64,000 nt of DNA from Adiantum capillus-veneris. Taxonomy: Eukaryota > Streptophyta > Polypodiopsida > Polypodiales > Pteridaceae. The stretch lies in assembly GCA_014529385.2 (NCBI GenBank), contig CM043966.1:98443587-98507586 (forward strand), given 5' to 3'. Positions 1 through 11,758 of the stretch are shown here, in pieces. How positions within the stretch are numbered: the stretch's first letter is position 1; the number at the start of each line of letters is the position of its first letter. Below the pieces are notes generated by a model. That model worked only from the letters and a program-made list of their open reading frames with translations, was not told the DNA's origin and made no database searches. The position numbers and the translations under genes were made by a program.

Positions 1-270
1 CTTTGGCTACAAACGGATGATCGGAAAGCATATGTTGCTGATAATGTGTTTGAGATAGGCTCAGATGAGTTTTCTGATGCAGTCGTCAAACGTTTGCTTG
101 ACATTCAAAAGAGGGATATAGAGGCTAAAAGACAGGAAGAAATTCGTTGCAAACAGCGGGAAGCTGACCTAGAAGCAGAAAGAGAGAAATAAAATCTGGA
201 GAGGGAAAGAACAGAAAGTGAGCAACATAGTGCCAACCTAGAAGCAGAGAGAAAAGAAAAGAGGCAGTAG
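1..270 (+). pseudogene. C-terminal fragment of a coiled-coil protein
   Basis: Frame 1 is open from the left edge of the window to a TAA at 190-192. It then resumes in the same frame to a TAG at 268-270. The peptide is strongly charged (repeated E, K, R, Q, with short repeats such as LEAEREK and LEAERKEK) and should form a coiled coil. The start lies outside the window, so the family cannot be named. The internal TAA suggests decay. It could be the tail of a transposon ORF, since coiled-coil tails are common in those, but nothing here proves it. Confidence 0.35.
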
Positions 271-390
271 GAAGAAGACAAACAGCGAGGACAACCCGGT
301 CACTACAAGCGCCCTTAGAGGAGTCCTTAAGGGTTTTTGGGGCAGTGACTGTCATTGTAAAATTGAACCCTATGTAAATAATTTGATGCT

Positions 391-498
391 GGAAATTAAT
401 GTAAACAGTTTGATAGTTAGCATGCTAACACGAGATGTAAACATTTTGATAGTTAGCATGCTGGCAATTAATGTGAACAGTTTGATAGTTAGCATGCT
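391..498. repeat. Three exact-length 36-bp tandem repeats
   Basis: Three consecutive 36-bp units lie at 391-426, 427-462 and 463-498. Each ends in TAGTTAGCATGCT and shares an ATGT(A/G)AACA core. Units 1 and 3 are almost identical and unit 2 is more diverged. The terminal motif is the same TAGTTAGCAT word that builds the large array at 2590-4070, so the two repeats probably have a common origin and flank the transposase-like gene between them. Confidence 0.8.
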
Positions 499-599
499 GA
501 CCAATTTTATAATAAAACTGCATACCCTTACAGCAAAGTGGTATATAGAAAATCCAGTGGATACAACTTAAAAGTTGAAGGGCATGCTATTACAGATTG

Positions 600-2551
600 C
601 TTCATAGCTTTCTGGAGTGATTGTGTACACCTGCCTTCTCCTTGGGACGTGCTCCATGGGTATTTTGATACATCGCACCAGATGTGAAAGTAGGTGGATG
701 ATAGGCTGCTTGTGGTCTAGCTTGAAGGTGTATGCATCCAATTGCTTGTAAACAGTCCTTGCACAGCATATGAGCCTCTGTCAAATACATTGCTCCATTC
801 ATCAATGTACCCCTTCTCCACGTTCTCCTTTTCTGCAACACACTTGACCAGATACAAATCCACATCTTCGGCCCTGGTTAAAGCATCTGGATTTACAACA
901 AATGTGTCTCCAAAACATAGAGCGCTACTCAACACATCATGATTACCTTTGTATGTGAAGTCATCATAGCCAACGACTTCCTCTGTCGAAACTTCATCTG
1001 TTTGCTCAAGTAATGGCTGCAAAATCTGATAATCCCAAGCCTCCACGTGAGCTTTATTGATGCAGTGATTCCACCTTCCGTTCATGCATGCATCACAGAA
1101 GCATGCCAACTTTCTTGTTGCAAGGGCAGTTGGATCCTACGGGTTGTGACCACGAATAGCATGCAAAGAGCAAGTTTTTGCCACAGTGGCACAATTCCAC
1201 TTAACTTCCTTGTTAACATCTCCCTCTTTAACCTCCCAGAACACACAAGCACATTCCCTTTCTTTTGAAGGATATGATGAAGGTGCTCCATGCGATAGGT
1301 TGGCCTGGCAATAAGCAACCACATCTGCTGCACACTGCAATATAGCTCCATTAGGTTTTAGCTGTTCATGGGTCAAGGTTCTTTTCACAACTGCTCCTGC
1401 ACCATCATGCTCGCCCTTTCCATGCCCTCATCCAAAGAAGAACCAGCTCATCCCAATCCCTGTGAGTCCACCATATCTTGCAACAAAATAGAAAGGCCTG
1501 GCTCTCCCTTGAATTGCGAGGCCGCACCATCTGACCACACCCAATGTTATTTACAAGTGACACCCTCTTGTTGTAACCAGTCATGGTGTAGCATGAAGCA
1601 ATGTTGCACAAACAGTGTGTCATGGACCCTATCATTTGATATGAAGAAGTGGATTGTTTTGACTACCTCCCCTGCCTTGCGGTAGTACGTTATGTGTACA
1701 AAAATAGTTACTTGACTAGAGTGCCAATGCATTGACTGAATCTCATTTTGCTCCTTGAAGGCGTCATTTTCAGCAAAGTCCACAACTGAGACAATGACAT
1801 CATCTGGAAAGCAAAGTATACAATCCTTAAATTGTTGTCCTTGCCATCGTGCCACATAGTTATGAGTGATGAAGAGCTTCAACTTGGTCTGCAACAGTCG
1901 AAGAAACTCCCAGCAGTGCATTTCTTTATGCAAAAGATCTTTTCTTTTCTTATTGTTTCCATGCTTGTCTTTTGCTTCTACATACGCAAATACTTTCACA
2001 TTAATACTCTTACCTGGATTTGTTGTTTCTAAGCAACATAATTCTAACTTCTTTACTCCACATATCTTACAGTCTCCCATCAGACATTCCATTCTATGGA
2101 AAAATGCATCTGCTGGCTTTGGACAGAGAACGGACTCCCACATCTGTGTGACACCTTTGAACGTGTGATGTGAAGCTAGGCAGCCGTTGCTAATGTTCTT
2201 GCCTGTAGCACAGATATTGCATACACAGTTGCAACATGTATCATGCAGCCCAAAAGCACGAGAGCGCATGTGGTTCAGTGTGTCTTTCAAAAAGGTCATC
2301 TGCACATGGTATTCGCAACAGCATGTGTACCTATCCTTCAGCCTCCTGCAAAATAATGGCTTTAACATCTCAAACATCCTCATGCCAATCTTGCAACCTG
2401 GATGTTTTTGTTTGAATCTTTGAAAGAGCTCAACCTGCAATATCCATATTTGATCAGTATGTTTACTAGGAGAAATAATCCAAATAGGACTATACGCATT
2501 GCTACTTAATACATCCACCATAGAAACAAATTGGTGTGTTAAACAGCACAT
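600..2551 (-). pseudogene. DDE-like transposase family, catalytic part (copy 1)
   Basis: Read on the minus strand, a 334-residue open stretch (2551 to 1547) has Cys/His clusters around residues 75-165 (CCEYH, CCNCVCNIC, CKICG). The motif VVDFAEN follows near residue 255, then NEIQSMHWHS. After a frame break come HWVWSDGAASQFK (about 1505-1545) and GHGKGEHDGAGA (about 1393-1428). Past a further stop, ORFs continue to about 717. The spaced acidic motifs look like a DDE/DDD catalytic core. From memory, similar proteins occur widely in animals and seed-free plants, but I cannot name the family. Frameshifts and stops make this copy dead. A second copy at 40100-41060 shares all three motifs, which supports a mobile origin. 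The N-terminal part lies at 4080-5085. Confidence 0.7.
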
Positions 2552-2589
2552 TGTATGGTCCTAACATGCATGTAACTAGGTATAACATT

Positions 2590-4070
2590 GTATACTAAGC
2601 ATGCTAGTTAGCATGCTGAGATGCTAACTAGCATAGCTGAGTATGCTAACTAGCATCTGCTGAGTATGCTAGCTAGCATAGCTGAATATGCTAACTAGCA
2701 TAGCTGAGTATGCTAACTAGAATACTAGCTGTGCTAACAAGCACAATCAATGTGTAGTGTAGCATACGAGGCATACTCATCAGCATTCTAGTTAGCATGC
2801 TGAGTATACTCATCAGCATACTGAGTATGCTAACTAGCATGCTGAGTTAGCATACTAGCTGTGCTAACTAGCATACTCATTAGCATACTAGCTAGCATAC
2901 TCGTAAGCATGCTAGTTAGCATGATGAGTATGCTAACTAGCATACTAGCTGTGCTAACAAGCACAATCAGTGTGTAGTTTAGCATACGAGGCATACTCAT
3001 CAGCATGCTAGGTAGCATGCTGAGTATGCTAGTTAGCATAGCTGAATATGCTAACTAGTATACTAGCTGTGCTTACAAGCATAATCAGTGTGCCATTTAG
3101 CATATGAGTCATTGTTAACCACATGAATGTGTGCTAAGAAGAATAGAAGGTATGCTAACTAGCATACATATTGTGCTAGCCAGCACACTTATTATGTTGA
3201 ACAGCATAGCCAGCACACTACGAATGCTAACTAGCATAAATCATCTTACCCGTTATGCTACCTAGCATTCTCAGCTGTGCTAACTAGCATACTCATGAGC
3301 ATGCTGAGTATGCTAGTTAGCATAGCTGAATATGCTAACTAGCATACTAGCATAAACCATCTTACCCGTTATGCTACTTAGCATTCTTAGCTGTGCTAAC
3401 TAGCATACTCAGCATGCTAGTCAGCTAGCTGAGTATGCTTACTAGCATGCTATATTGCTAGTTAGCATAGCTGAGTATGCTAAATAGCATACTAGTTGTG
3501 ATAACTAGCAATATCAGTGTGTAGTTTAACATATGAGTCATGGTTAACCACACAAAGTGTGCTAAGAAGAATAGAAGGTATGCTAACTAGAATACATATT
3601 GTGTTAGCCAGCACACTTGTTATGTTGAATAGCATAGCCAACACACTAGCATAAAAGGTGTTAAAGTAGCATACATATTGTGCTAACTAGCGTAGTCCTC
3701 AAGATCACTAGGAATGCTAACTAGCAGAAGATTTATGCTGAACACCATACCCACCATACAGGAATGCTAACTAGCATATACCATAAACCAACTTACCCAT
3801 TATGCTAGTTAGCATACTACGAAAGGTAGCTAGCATACTCATTGTGTCAAAGAACATACAGAGCATGCTAGTTAGCATAATAGGTATGCTAACTAGCATA
3901 AAGGGTGTTATAGTAGCTTACATATTGTGCTAGACAACATACTTATCATGCTAAATAGCATACCCAACATACTAGGAGTGAGACTATGCTAACTAGCACG
4001 ACATACATAGCATAACATATTGTGATAACTAGCATGCTATGTATGCTAGGTAGATTACTAGCATGCTAGA
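2590..4070. repeat. 1.5-kb array of palindromic TGCTAACTAGCA words
   Basis: This stretch is filled with variations of ATGCTAACTAGCAT, its complement ATGCTAGTTAGCAT and GCTAGC. They are joined by short spacers such as TGAGTA, CTGTGC and CATACTC. Longer higher-order units recur, for example the AGCACAATCA(G/A)TGTGTAG block near 2745 and 2960 and the CATAAACCATCTTACCC block near 3235 and 3350. The array separates the N-terminal (4080-4391) and catalytic (from 2551) blocks of the same minus-strand gene, so it probably lies in an intron or is a later expansion. It has no convincing coding content. Confidence 0.85.
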
Positions 4071-4079
4071 ATGCATAAG

Positions 4080-4923
4080 TTATGGCGCAAGTATGCCATT
4101 GATCACCTGAGACTCATCTAGGAGGTGCACAGGGTGTTTTATGTAGCTTTTCCTTCCCACTCTCTTTCGACAAACATCCTTCTTGTTGGGTGAAACACGA
4201 GTCTCCTCTGTCCAAAATGTGTAGACCAATTCCTTAATTTCATCTGTGATAGGGCTATGACGGTGTTTCTTGTGACATTCAGCCAATGAAAACAGTCGAG
4301 CATTGACACCAGACTTCACCTGCCGTGATTTTGCTTTGAACAAGCTGCGACCGTCAACTTTTAGGACCCTGGAGAATTTGGCAATAGGCATGTTTTCCTT
4401 TCAATTTATCATCATCTGCAATGCTACATTCTTCAAAAATAGCTCGTCGTTAGAAGCTGGCTGCTTGACGATAGCTAGTGTGTTGCAGACATTGGAGACA
4501 ATTGCACTCTGCACATCAGCCTCCTCCTCTAAAGACTGATCACGGATTGCCCGAACAAGCGGATGTTGAGCAACAAGATTCTAGATTTCGCACTTTGCTT
4601 CTTTGTTGAGACCTTCAGTTCTGATCTTGAAAGCTTTCACAAATCTCGAAGGAGATTTTCCTTTTCTCCTCATCGTCGACGGCATGATGTCCTCGTTTAG
4701 TTGTCATCTGTCGGTGCTCCCGCTGTTTACGCTTTCTTTCTGTCTCATATTTCCTGATAATAGAAAGAGTTGGATGCTGGTAGTTGTGATTCATTTCCTG
4801 TAATGGCTCCCTTCTGCAATGGCTCCCTGCTGCCTCCATTTCTAGTGGCAATAATGTTGTCTGCTGTTTTTCCATATCTGTAAGTCTGCTAAGCTTTGAC
4901 AACTCAACTTCGAGGCAAGAAGC

Positions 4924-5018
<95 letters not shown>

Positions 5019-5085
5019 AGAGGCCACACCCCACGTCGTCGTCGTAACCGAAAACAGAGTCCACAACCCATATGGGAGGGAACAA
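4080..5085 (-). pseudogene. DDE-like transposase family, N-terminal part (copy 1)
   Basis: Two minus-strand segments belong here. The upstream one (about 5085 to 4615) encodes a serine-rich run from the (GA)n tract and then a charged coiled coil. The downstream one (4391 to 4080) encodes a domain with TRVSPNKKDVCRKRVG and a conserved KHPVHLLDESQ-type ending. A frame change separates them. I link them to the catalytic block at 600-2551 because they have the same strand and order, and because the SPNKKDV word is one I associate with the N-terminus of this protein family (memory, unverified). The 1.5-kb palindromic array lies between them. Translation starts cannot be fixed because of decay. Confidence 0.5.
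4928..5016. repeat. (GA)n microsatellite, about 88 bp
   Basis: An uninterrupted GA/AG dinucleotide tract. It produces spurious long open frames encoding RE or LS repeats on the two strands. It lies at the 5' side of the transposase-like gene. Confidence 0.95.
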
Positions 5086-6056
5086 ATAATATATCTTATG
5101 GTTATTAAAATTTCAAACTTCACTTGCTCTTTGGTTTTGAATAGATGCTAACAAGCACCTCTTACTAGCATTGTCCGGGACACCAAAAAGCATGACAAGT
5201 TAACATGCTTATACCCTGCAGCTTGGTTTGGGCCTCTAATAGCTCTATCTCAAGCTCAAGGATTTTGCCACACAAAATGTCAGATGTCTCTCCTTGTCTT
5301 GCAAGATCTTGCCCTTAAATTGCTAATGCAATGACCTTCTTCGAGAAGTAGAACTATGAGAAATTTGCGTGTAGGCATTGGATTAGGTGTTACTTGATAC
5401 CACTTTCTCTGCAATCCGACCATGCCCAACACCAAAACGCTTGCGGCAGTCTGACCAATCTACACACTCCCAAGGATTTTGTAAACATAGCATTGTTGTA
5501 TTAAGTAGAGTGCCATTTGGTTATTGTTTGGCATAACTCACTCTTGTCGTATGAATCTTTGTAGCAATACTCATGCAAGCCCTTTGTGATGAAAATTTGA
5601 TAGCTTTATGGGAGCTAATTCCTTTGCATTGTCATTGATTCAAAATATTTGCTAATGCAAAAAGTGGTTTGTACAAAGCTTCCAACACTCTTTAAGGCGG
5701 AGAGGCTTGCCTTGCAACCCGGAGTCATTCTTTTTTATTCTAGCAATAGCTTCAAGGTCTTTCTCTTGGCCATAGCGCGCTCTCTCTTCTTTGTAGATGG
5801 CATGTGCTTGAGCATGGTTAAGTTCTTCTTCCATATTTATCAATCAAGCAAATATTTCATCATTGGAAAGACTTATCGGCGTGAAGTTAACAAGTCATCA
5901 CTTTTAAATCTTGAAAGAAAAAGACAGAATAACGTAATCACGTTGCAAGAAAGACACAAAATATCTATCACCATGTTGTTGGAGAGAGACGAGATAACTT
6001 GATCAATTATAAAATCTACATTTGCAACTAGAGAGGAAAATAATTAAATCATCACT
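5086..6056. other. No recognisable gene
   Basis: AT-rich sequence with only short broken frames. A stretch near 5147-5215 repeats the GCTAACAAGCA/GTTAACATGCT words of the array at 2590-4070. A 63-residue minus-strand open stretch (5843 to 5652) is charged and helix-prone (EEELNHAQ, KEERARYGQEKD). It could be a remnant of the neighbouring minus-strand pseudogene, but I do not recognise it. Confidence 0.6.
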
Positions 6057-7354
6057 TTAACCATCAGCTAGTCGTAGACCAAAAATCATTACAATGTCAT
6101 AGCCCATGCTATGGGCACTGTTTAGACAGAGAGAAAGATCAAAAGCGTTAGATCGGGTTGAGGGATTGTTTCGCTTTCCACTCTTAAGGTGGGTAAGTAC
6201 ATTTCTCAAAAAGTACTTTTGTTTTGTGTTTGTGGCATTGACATACACTTCAAGAGTTGTCTACAAGTATGACACATGGAGAAGATATCCATGGATTTAT
6301 TCCAAGGAGGGGAATTAGTAGATATGAATTCTGGGGCAGCCCATGGAAAATCTCTCTCGGTTTGCTTTCTAGTTTTTATTTGCAAGTTGCAGAGAGAAGG
6401 AAAGCATGCCATTGTTTTGGTCTTTGTACATGACCCCCAATCCACAATGCCTATATAAGCCCCCTTTTGTCCAAAATGAAGCATCATGTTGAGGGAATGC
6501 AGGTCATTGCGGAGATAGTCATGCACATGTAGATACTTTTGAGACTAAAGAAGAGTGTTTAATATCAACAAAATATTATTTTGGAACTGCTCTATTGTTC
6601 CTTCAGTGGTCACATAATTGTGAATGGCAAGTTGAGAGCCATATGCATTGCACTCTTTTATCCACTTCTCTACACGGCCTCCATTCCAAAAACATGAAAT
6701 GAGCATTGGATGCTCTATCTGGTGGACCATGGCAAGTGGATAAACAATGCCACGATGAGTGATGTCCAAAATTGTGGCTTTGTCTATAACCTGTTGATCC
6801 ACTATGGGTCCATGCAAGTGAACTCTAAAGAGCTTCATCGCATATAGTGGATCTTTAAATGCAGGATGTGTGACACCTACATGCTTCACATGTGCCCATC
6901 TCCCTTCTCCCAACTGTGAAGTTTGTATGTTGAAGATTGTAGTTTTTGGTAAAAGATGCAATACAGGGGGCACCTGAGAATGATAGAGAGTGAGAGTGGC
7001 ACTAGCAGCAGGCTCTATTCTATCGGTAGCTCTTGGATCTTTGGTAGCATCACAAGAGCTGGCTTCCCCTCTCATTTGCCCTGCTACTCTTTCTAGCTTC
7101 TCCTTACTCTTGAACTCAATATACAACTATTGCATAAGTTGTATACGAGTGGCTATGCCTGGCAAAGTAATGATTTCGTGATTTTTTTGATCTTGAAAAT
7201 CTTTGTGATCTATCCAATAGACTGCTTGACCATGCTCAATAAGAAACCTGATGTCATTAGAGATATGTCAAAAGTAGCGAGCGTAAATACAATCTGGAGC
7301 TGCTCAAATCTAGCCTTCGCTACTAAGGCCTTTGTGAAGAGAAGAGGGGTTTAG
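6057..7354 (-). pseudogene. Protein-kinase-like pseudogene
   Basis: Minus-strand frames read 7354 to 6545 (one TAG at about 7127), then 6526 to 6206, then 6248 to 6057. The first segment ends in an N-lobe-like region (GEGRWAHVKHVG, then YAMKLFRVHL, resembling the glycine loop and the ATP-binding lysine). The second has a catalytic-loop-like RNDLHSLNMML (matching HxDLxxxN with the His changed), DWG in place of DFG, and an APE motif in WAAPEF followed by a MDIFSM helix like the DVYSFG segment. Order and spacing fit a eukaryotic protein kinase fold. It is broken by at least one stop and two frame changes. It may be a host gene remnant or a captured gene. The N-terminal 75 residues are not recognised. 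Confidence 0.55.
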
Positions 7355-7509
7355 GAAATGACAAATCTCAATGTCTGACATGTGCTGAAAGTGATGTACT
7401 ATAACTTGGAAGCAACATTTTTGTTGATGTTTTGCTAGCTTGGTATCCGGCATATCTATGAGATATAATTTTAAAACATAAATGTTACCAGAGGAGAGGG
7501 TAAACTATC
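7355..7509. other. Junction zone, no gene seen
   Basis: Noncoding-looking sequence between the kinase-like remnant and the truncated end of gypsy element E. The exact E boundary is not visible because no LTR or target duplication can be seen on this side. Confidence 0.5.
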
Positions 7510-8162
7510 AAAATCGTGTCATGACCCTAAACCATAAACAATTGACATAATTTTTAGCAAACAATGCTATGGCATGCTCTTCTTGAAGCAAAACTGCTCC
7601 AAGGCAATCACCACAAGCATCATATTGGACCTCAAGTGGCTTTGAGAGATCTAGAAGCATGAGGATGGGTTGGGAAGTAAGCTTCTCTTTGAGCTTATCA
7701 AAAGCATTTTGCTCCTTAGCAGTCCATACATACTTAGCGTTCTTCTTAGTTAAGTCATGTAGTGGTCCTGCTACTTAAGAGAATTTTTCTACGAAGTGTC
7801 TATAGTATGCGCACATACCAATAAAGCTTCTTAGTGCTTAGTCTATGCTTTTATTACCTCTAGCTTTGATGGGTCCATACGTATACCATCTTGAGAGATA
7901 ATATTACCTAGGTATTGAATCTCTTGAAGGAAAAAATTGCTTTTCTTTTGGTTGAGAAAAATCATGTTCTCCCTCAATGTTTGAAAAATCACTTGGAGAT
8001 GTTTCTTATGTTCCTCCAAAGACATGGAGTAGATGATGATATCATCAAAGAACACTCCAGTCTAAAAGGTTTCTTTATTAGATGATTGAACGTGGCCGGT
8101 GCATTAGTCAAGCCAAAAGGCATGATTAGATATTCATAAAGACCAAACGTTGTGTGAAACTC
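7510..8162 (-). pseudogene. Gypsy element E, RT C-terminal and RNase H part
   Basis: Minus-strand pol. [11 protein letters not shown]-like and [10 protein letters not shown] (FFDD, the YxDD catalytic motif) are followed by the thumb region ending in LGNIISQDGIRMDPSKLE. Then comes RNase H with KYVWTAKEQNAFDKLK and a degenerate YDACGDCLGAVLLQEE. Several stops interrupt it. The frame fades out near 7510, so the integrase is missing. The upstream half of the same RT lies at 21648-21824 and 29844-31731. The gap at 8163 is the insertion point of element A. Family: plant Ty3/gypsy. Product role: copies element RNA into DNA in cytoplasmic particles. Confidence 0.85.
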
Positions 8163-9207
8163 TTTCGTGCCATGGCACGTGCATAATGTGAAACCAAATT
8201 ATCTACCTCACTCTCAATGCTTTTGCTAGGTGGGACCAAATGCTATGATGTACATAGTGTGATATATGCGAAAATAGATGCCACAGTCGGAGCTCTGTAT
8301 ATACCTTGCGGGGAGAGCGAGTCCCTCGACGTGGCACTATGGCATGCCTTTTCATATAAATATACAACTATTTTGCTTTAGAAATGTACAAATTTCAAGT
8401 GTATCAAAGTGGCACGCTCGTTTTGCCTAGAAAGTTGAATACGGGCGATCTCTGCCAAAAATAGTAGGTTTCATGCGCGGGCGTAAGAGATGCGTCCAGG
8501 GTGCTTTCCAAGTGGAAAAATAAGGCTCAAGATGAAATTTAATCCCAATGGGATTTCCCACAATTTCAGGGATTTTCCCAGCTCGTTTGGGCTGTTTACG
8601 GGCAAAAAAAGGGCATTTTTGGTCTAAAAATGACCAGCAATTGGTCATAAAATGATTAAAAATGACCCAAAATTGGTCAAAAATGGCTCAAAATTGCACA
8701 ACACTCACGGTTCCATGACTAAAAGAAGTGAGGGAGAATTTTAGAAGAACAATATCAGCACTATATGCCTCTCTGTGAAGGGATACAAAGCCTGCACCTA
8801 AGGTATGCTAGTGTAGTCCCGTGCTGTTCCAACCCTGTATTTGAGGCTGTGAGGCCAGCAATTAAAGTTTCCCCTCTTCAAATAACTACTTGGGAATGTA
8901 TAATGAAGTTCTAAAGCTTCCATGAAATGGCTACGATGGAGAATTGAAGCGTTTGTGTAGGGTTTTTATCAGGGCGAAAGATCACCACAACCGTGTGATT
9001 GGCAGCGAAGCTACACCAAATCATCACACACACAAGAGTTTTGAGTTGATCTTGGTTCTATTTGAAAGAGAAGATTTCATGGCTGGAGTTTTGTTATTTT
9101 TGAGTTTGTTTTTAGCCTCAAATCTTCTACGACTTGCTTGATTTTGCTGCGAACTCTCACAGTAAGAGGCCCGACGCTTTCCTAGCTGCACTCCGCACTT
9201 CTCGACA
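8163..9207 (+). repeat. 5' LTR of element A
   Basis: Direct repeat of 20622-21647. It starts near TTTCGTGCCATGGCAC and ends near TTCTCGACA. A TATATA at 8298-8303 could be the promoter. A short open stretch at 8944-9141 is kept in both LTR copies but has no clear ATG. The two LTRs differ at many positions and by small indels, so this insertion is older than element B. Edges are uncertain by about five bases. Confidence 0.85.
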
Positions 9208-9291
9208 CAGGTTTGGTGAACCCGATGCGAAGTAGGCTAGGGTGAGGGTTCAAAGGCTTCATTGAAGGTATCAAAACAAATGTTTAAAGCT

Positions 9292-11052
9292 ATGGAACAA
9301 CAAGAGCAATAGGGGGTTCGGTTTGATCCTGTCACAATGCAAATGTTTCAAGCTTTTGCGGTATTTATGTAGCAACAACAAGGTGCGAAAAGGAGAGAGA
9401 TTTCCTCAACTAAAGTGGTTCAATCTGTGGTGAACAAAATGGAACAATTTAAAGGTAAAGATGTATTAAAGTATCTTTGTGGATATGTAAAGGAGATGGA
9501 GCTTCATCAAGTGCCTGAAGCAGAGATGGTGCAAAGTTTTGAACTAGCTGTGGTTCCCGAGATCAGAGAGCATGTAAGGGGAATTAGAAACGAGCATGGG
9601 GCAACTTGGGAAGCATTCAAATTATCCTTTAAAGAAGAGCATTTCATGGAAGACTCCAAAAGGGTGACAAAGAGGACTTTTCTAGAGTGGGTAGCTTGGC
9701 CAAAAGAGGGACTTTTGCCTACCGAACTACTAAGGGAATTTGAATGCCGCTATGATCAACTTTCAAGGACTGAGAATGCTACCCTAAACTCAGAGAAGAC
9801 AGAGCTCTTTTTGCAAGATGTAGGCAAAGAGATTCAAGAGAAGTTAGAGTTACTGCTTGAGGATAAGGATGGGGAACAAGGCTTAAAGACTAATTGGAAT
9901 GAGGTCGAAGATGCAATTTCACTGCTAGCCAAGCTACAACGACGAAGAGACAAGATGATCGTCAACCCTACTCAAGCCCCAAGTGTTCCTGAGAGTCCCA
10001 TGAAGCCTTTGATTGTAGTTCTAAAGAGTGACAAATCCATCCTCGATGATATTGTTAAGGGAATGCAAGAATTGAAGTTAAAGCTTACAAGGCTAGAAGA
10101 GAAGGGCAACCATCAGGTCAATCTACAGTGACCTCAAAGCAGAGAAGGTTTTGTGAATAGATTCATATGCTGTGATAGTACCGGCCATGGAAGGAGGGAT
10201 TGTGAAAGTTTCAAAGATTCTTTGACAAAGGAGCTTGTTTTCTTTAAAGATGGTAAAATTCACTTAAGTGAAATAGGTAAGCTCTTGGGTACAAACGTTG
10301 GCAAAGGTGGGATGAAGAAGCTAGTGGAGGACATGGCTACTAGACATGCCATCTCAATGGTTGAGGGAGCCGCCTATGGGTCGAAGGTGGAGCGTATAAA
10401 GCAAACATGAGTCAAGGTTGGAGAAGAAGCATCTAATGGGATTGGAGAACTGTGGCCATGGACAATAGATTCTACTGTGAAAGGTAAAATGACTAAAGAG
10501 GTTTTACATGAATCTGGAGACTGTATTCGGCTAGAAACAAGTTGGAATAACCCTGTAGACTCTTTGTTAGTGCATGCATACATTGAAAAATGTCAAGCCA
10601 ATGAGGTCGTTGTCGAAGAGAAACGTAGGCGTGATAATGGGGATGAAGGGCCTTCAAAACGGGCGACGAGGAGTGGGGGCAAAAATGACACAGTGCCTCC
10701 TAGATCACTTTCCCTGCAACAAATGCCTGTCCTTGAAGTGCCTATGCAAGAAGCCTCTAAACAAAAGAAGAAGGATGCAACGAAAGCTAAAGCAAAGGGT
10801 CCGGCCTACAAGCTCCAATCTGACATAAAAGTAGCAACAGATCTTAAAAAGGTTTTGGAAGAGAGGATTTTGAACAACAAGGTGGAATTTACGCTGGCTA
10901 AGGTTCTTGGAATAGAAAAGACGGAGTTCCATGAAGAGATAATTGGTATCATCAAGAGGAAGCGGCATCTTACTAAATCTATCCATGTACAGGGTGAAGA
11001 AGAGACTTTCAATGCACAAGGGAGTACAGATCTATGGCAAGAGAGGTTATGA
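9292..11052 (+). pseudogene. Element A gag remnant
   Basis: The frame begins at ATG 9292 (MEQQEQ, then a stop) and is open from 9415 to 10131, 10153 to 10410 and 10477 to 11052. It aligns throughout with the gag of element B (for example VTMQMFQAF, YVKEMELH and VRGIRNEHG). The zinc knuckle near 10160-10200 has lost its first cysteine: RFICCDSTGHGRRDC here against RCIWCDSTEHARREC in B. Gag would form the particle and bind element RNA. The stops are point changes, not large rearrangements. Confidence 0.85.
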
Positions 11053-11671
11053 AACTGTTGCTGAATGCTACAAGTCTAGGGGAGGAGTAAAACAGGTTCA
11101 CTTCTTGTATGATGATGATGAAGTTGAGACCATTCACAAGAGTTATTACTCCAAGACTCATTGGGAAAGAGCAACTATAGAGACCCTAGTGAAAGTGGGA
11201 GACTTAGAAGAGCCATATATTGCACTAATAGATCATGGGTCAAAAATTAATCTTATGTCAAAGAGTTTATATCAAAAGGGAAAATGGCCAATTGATATAA
11301 ATCATGGATGGATGATCCATGCAGTAAACAACTGATCAGGAGAGCTGTACGGAGCTTGTCCAAATGTAAAGGTGACTATAGGGGACATGAAAGATTATCA
11401 GAATTTCTTTGTACAGGAGATGTCTACATACCCTCCTATCCTTGAGCAACCATATATCACTTCTACTTGCATGGAAACCAAGGTAATGTACGATGGGTCA
11501 GCTTATGCTAGGATAAGGAGCAGGGATGGGACGCGTGTAGTACAATTTCTTATTGTTTGTGTGGACCATGAAAAGAACCGTGAAAGTCTTAGAGAGCAAC
11601 CCTTACCAAAGACAAACAAAGAATTCAAGGACTACAGTGATATGAGGGGTTTTGGCCATGTACCATTATAG
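11043..11671 (+). pseudogene. Element A protease remnant
   Basis: A retropepsin-like segment with ALIDHGSKINLMS (active site DHGS instead of the usual DTG or DSG), followed by a degenerate ILEQPYI where element B has LILGQPYI. A stop at 11333-11335 and small shifts break the frame. The same DHGS variant in element B argues that it is a lineage feature and not random decay. Confidence 0.75.
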
Positions 11672-11758
11672 AGAGGGATTGCAGTGGTACAAGAAGAGAA
11701 AAGTTCTCGCATGATGTATATGCAAAGGAAATGTTTTCTATGGGTTTTGTAGGATTAA

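Noticed and set aside
383-571. 62-residue frame with NSLIVSML repeats
   Set aside because: Encoded by the 36-bp tandem repeat. It has no start context or domain.
2830-3039. 69-residue frame rich in MLTSMLVSTAS
   Set aside because: It is a translation of the palindromic repeat array, not a gene.
4842-5123. Serine/leucine-rich open frame and its antisense RE repeat
   Set aside because: Produced by the (GA)n tract at 4928-5016. Only the flanking coiled-coil part was kept as part of the transposase-like pseudogene.
8944-9141. Frame conserved in both LTRs of element A (also 21384-21572)
   Set aside because: It has a non-ATG start. The C-terminal SFELILVLF faintly resembles the B small ORFs, but too weakly to call a gene.
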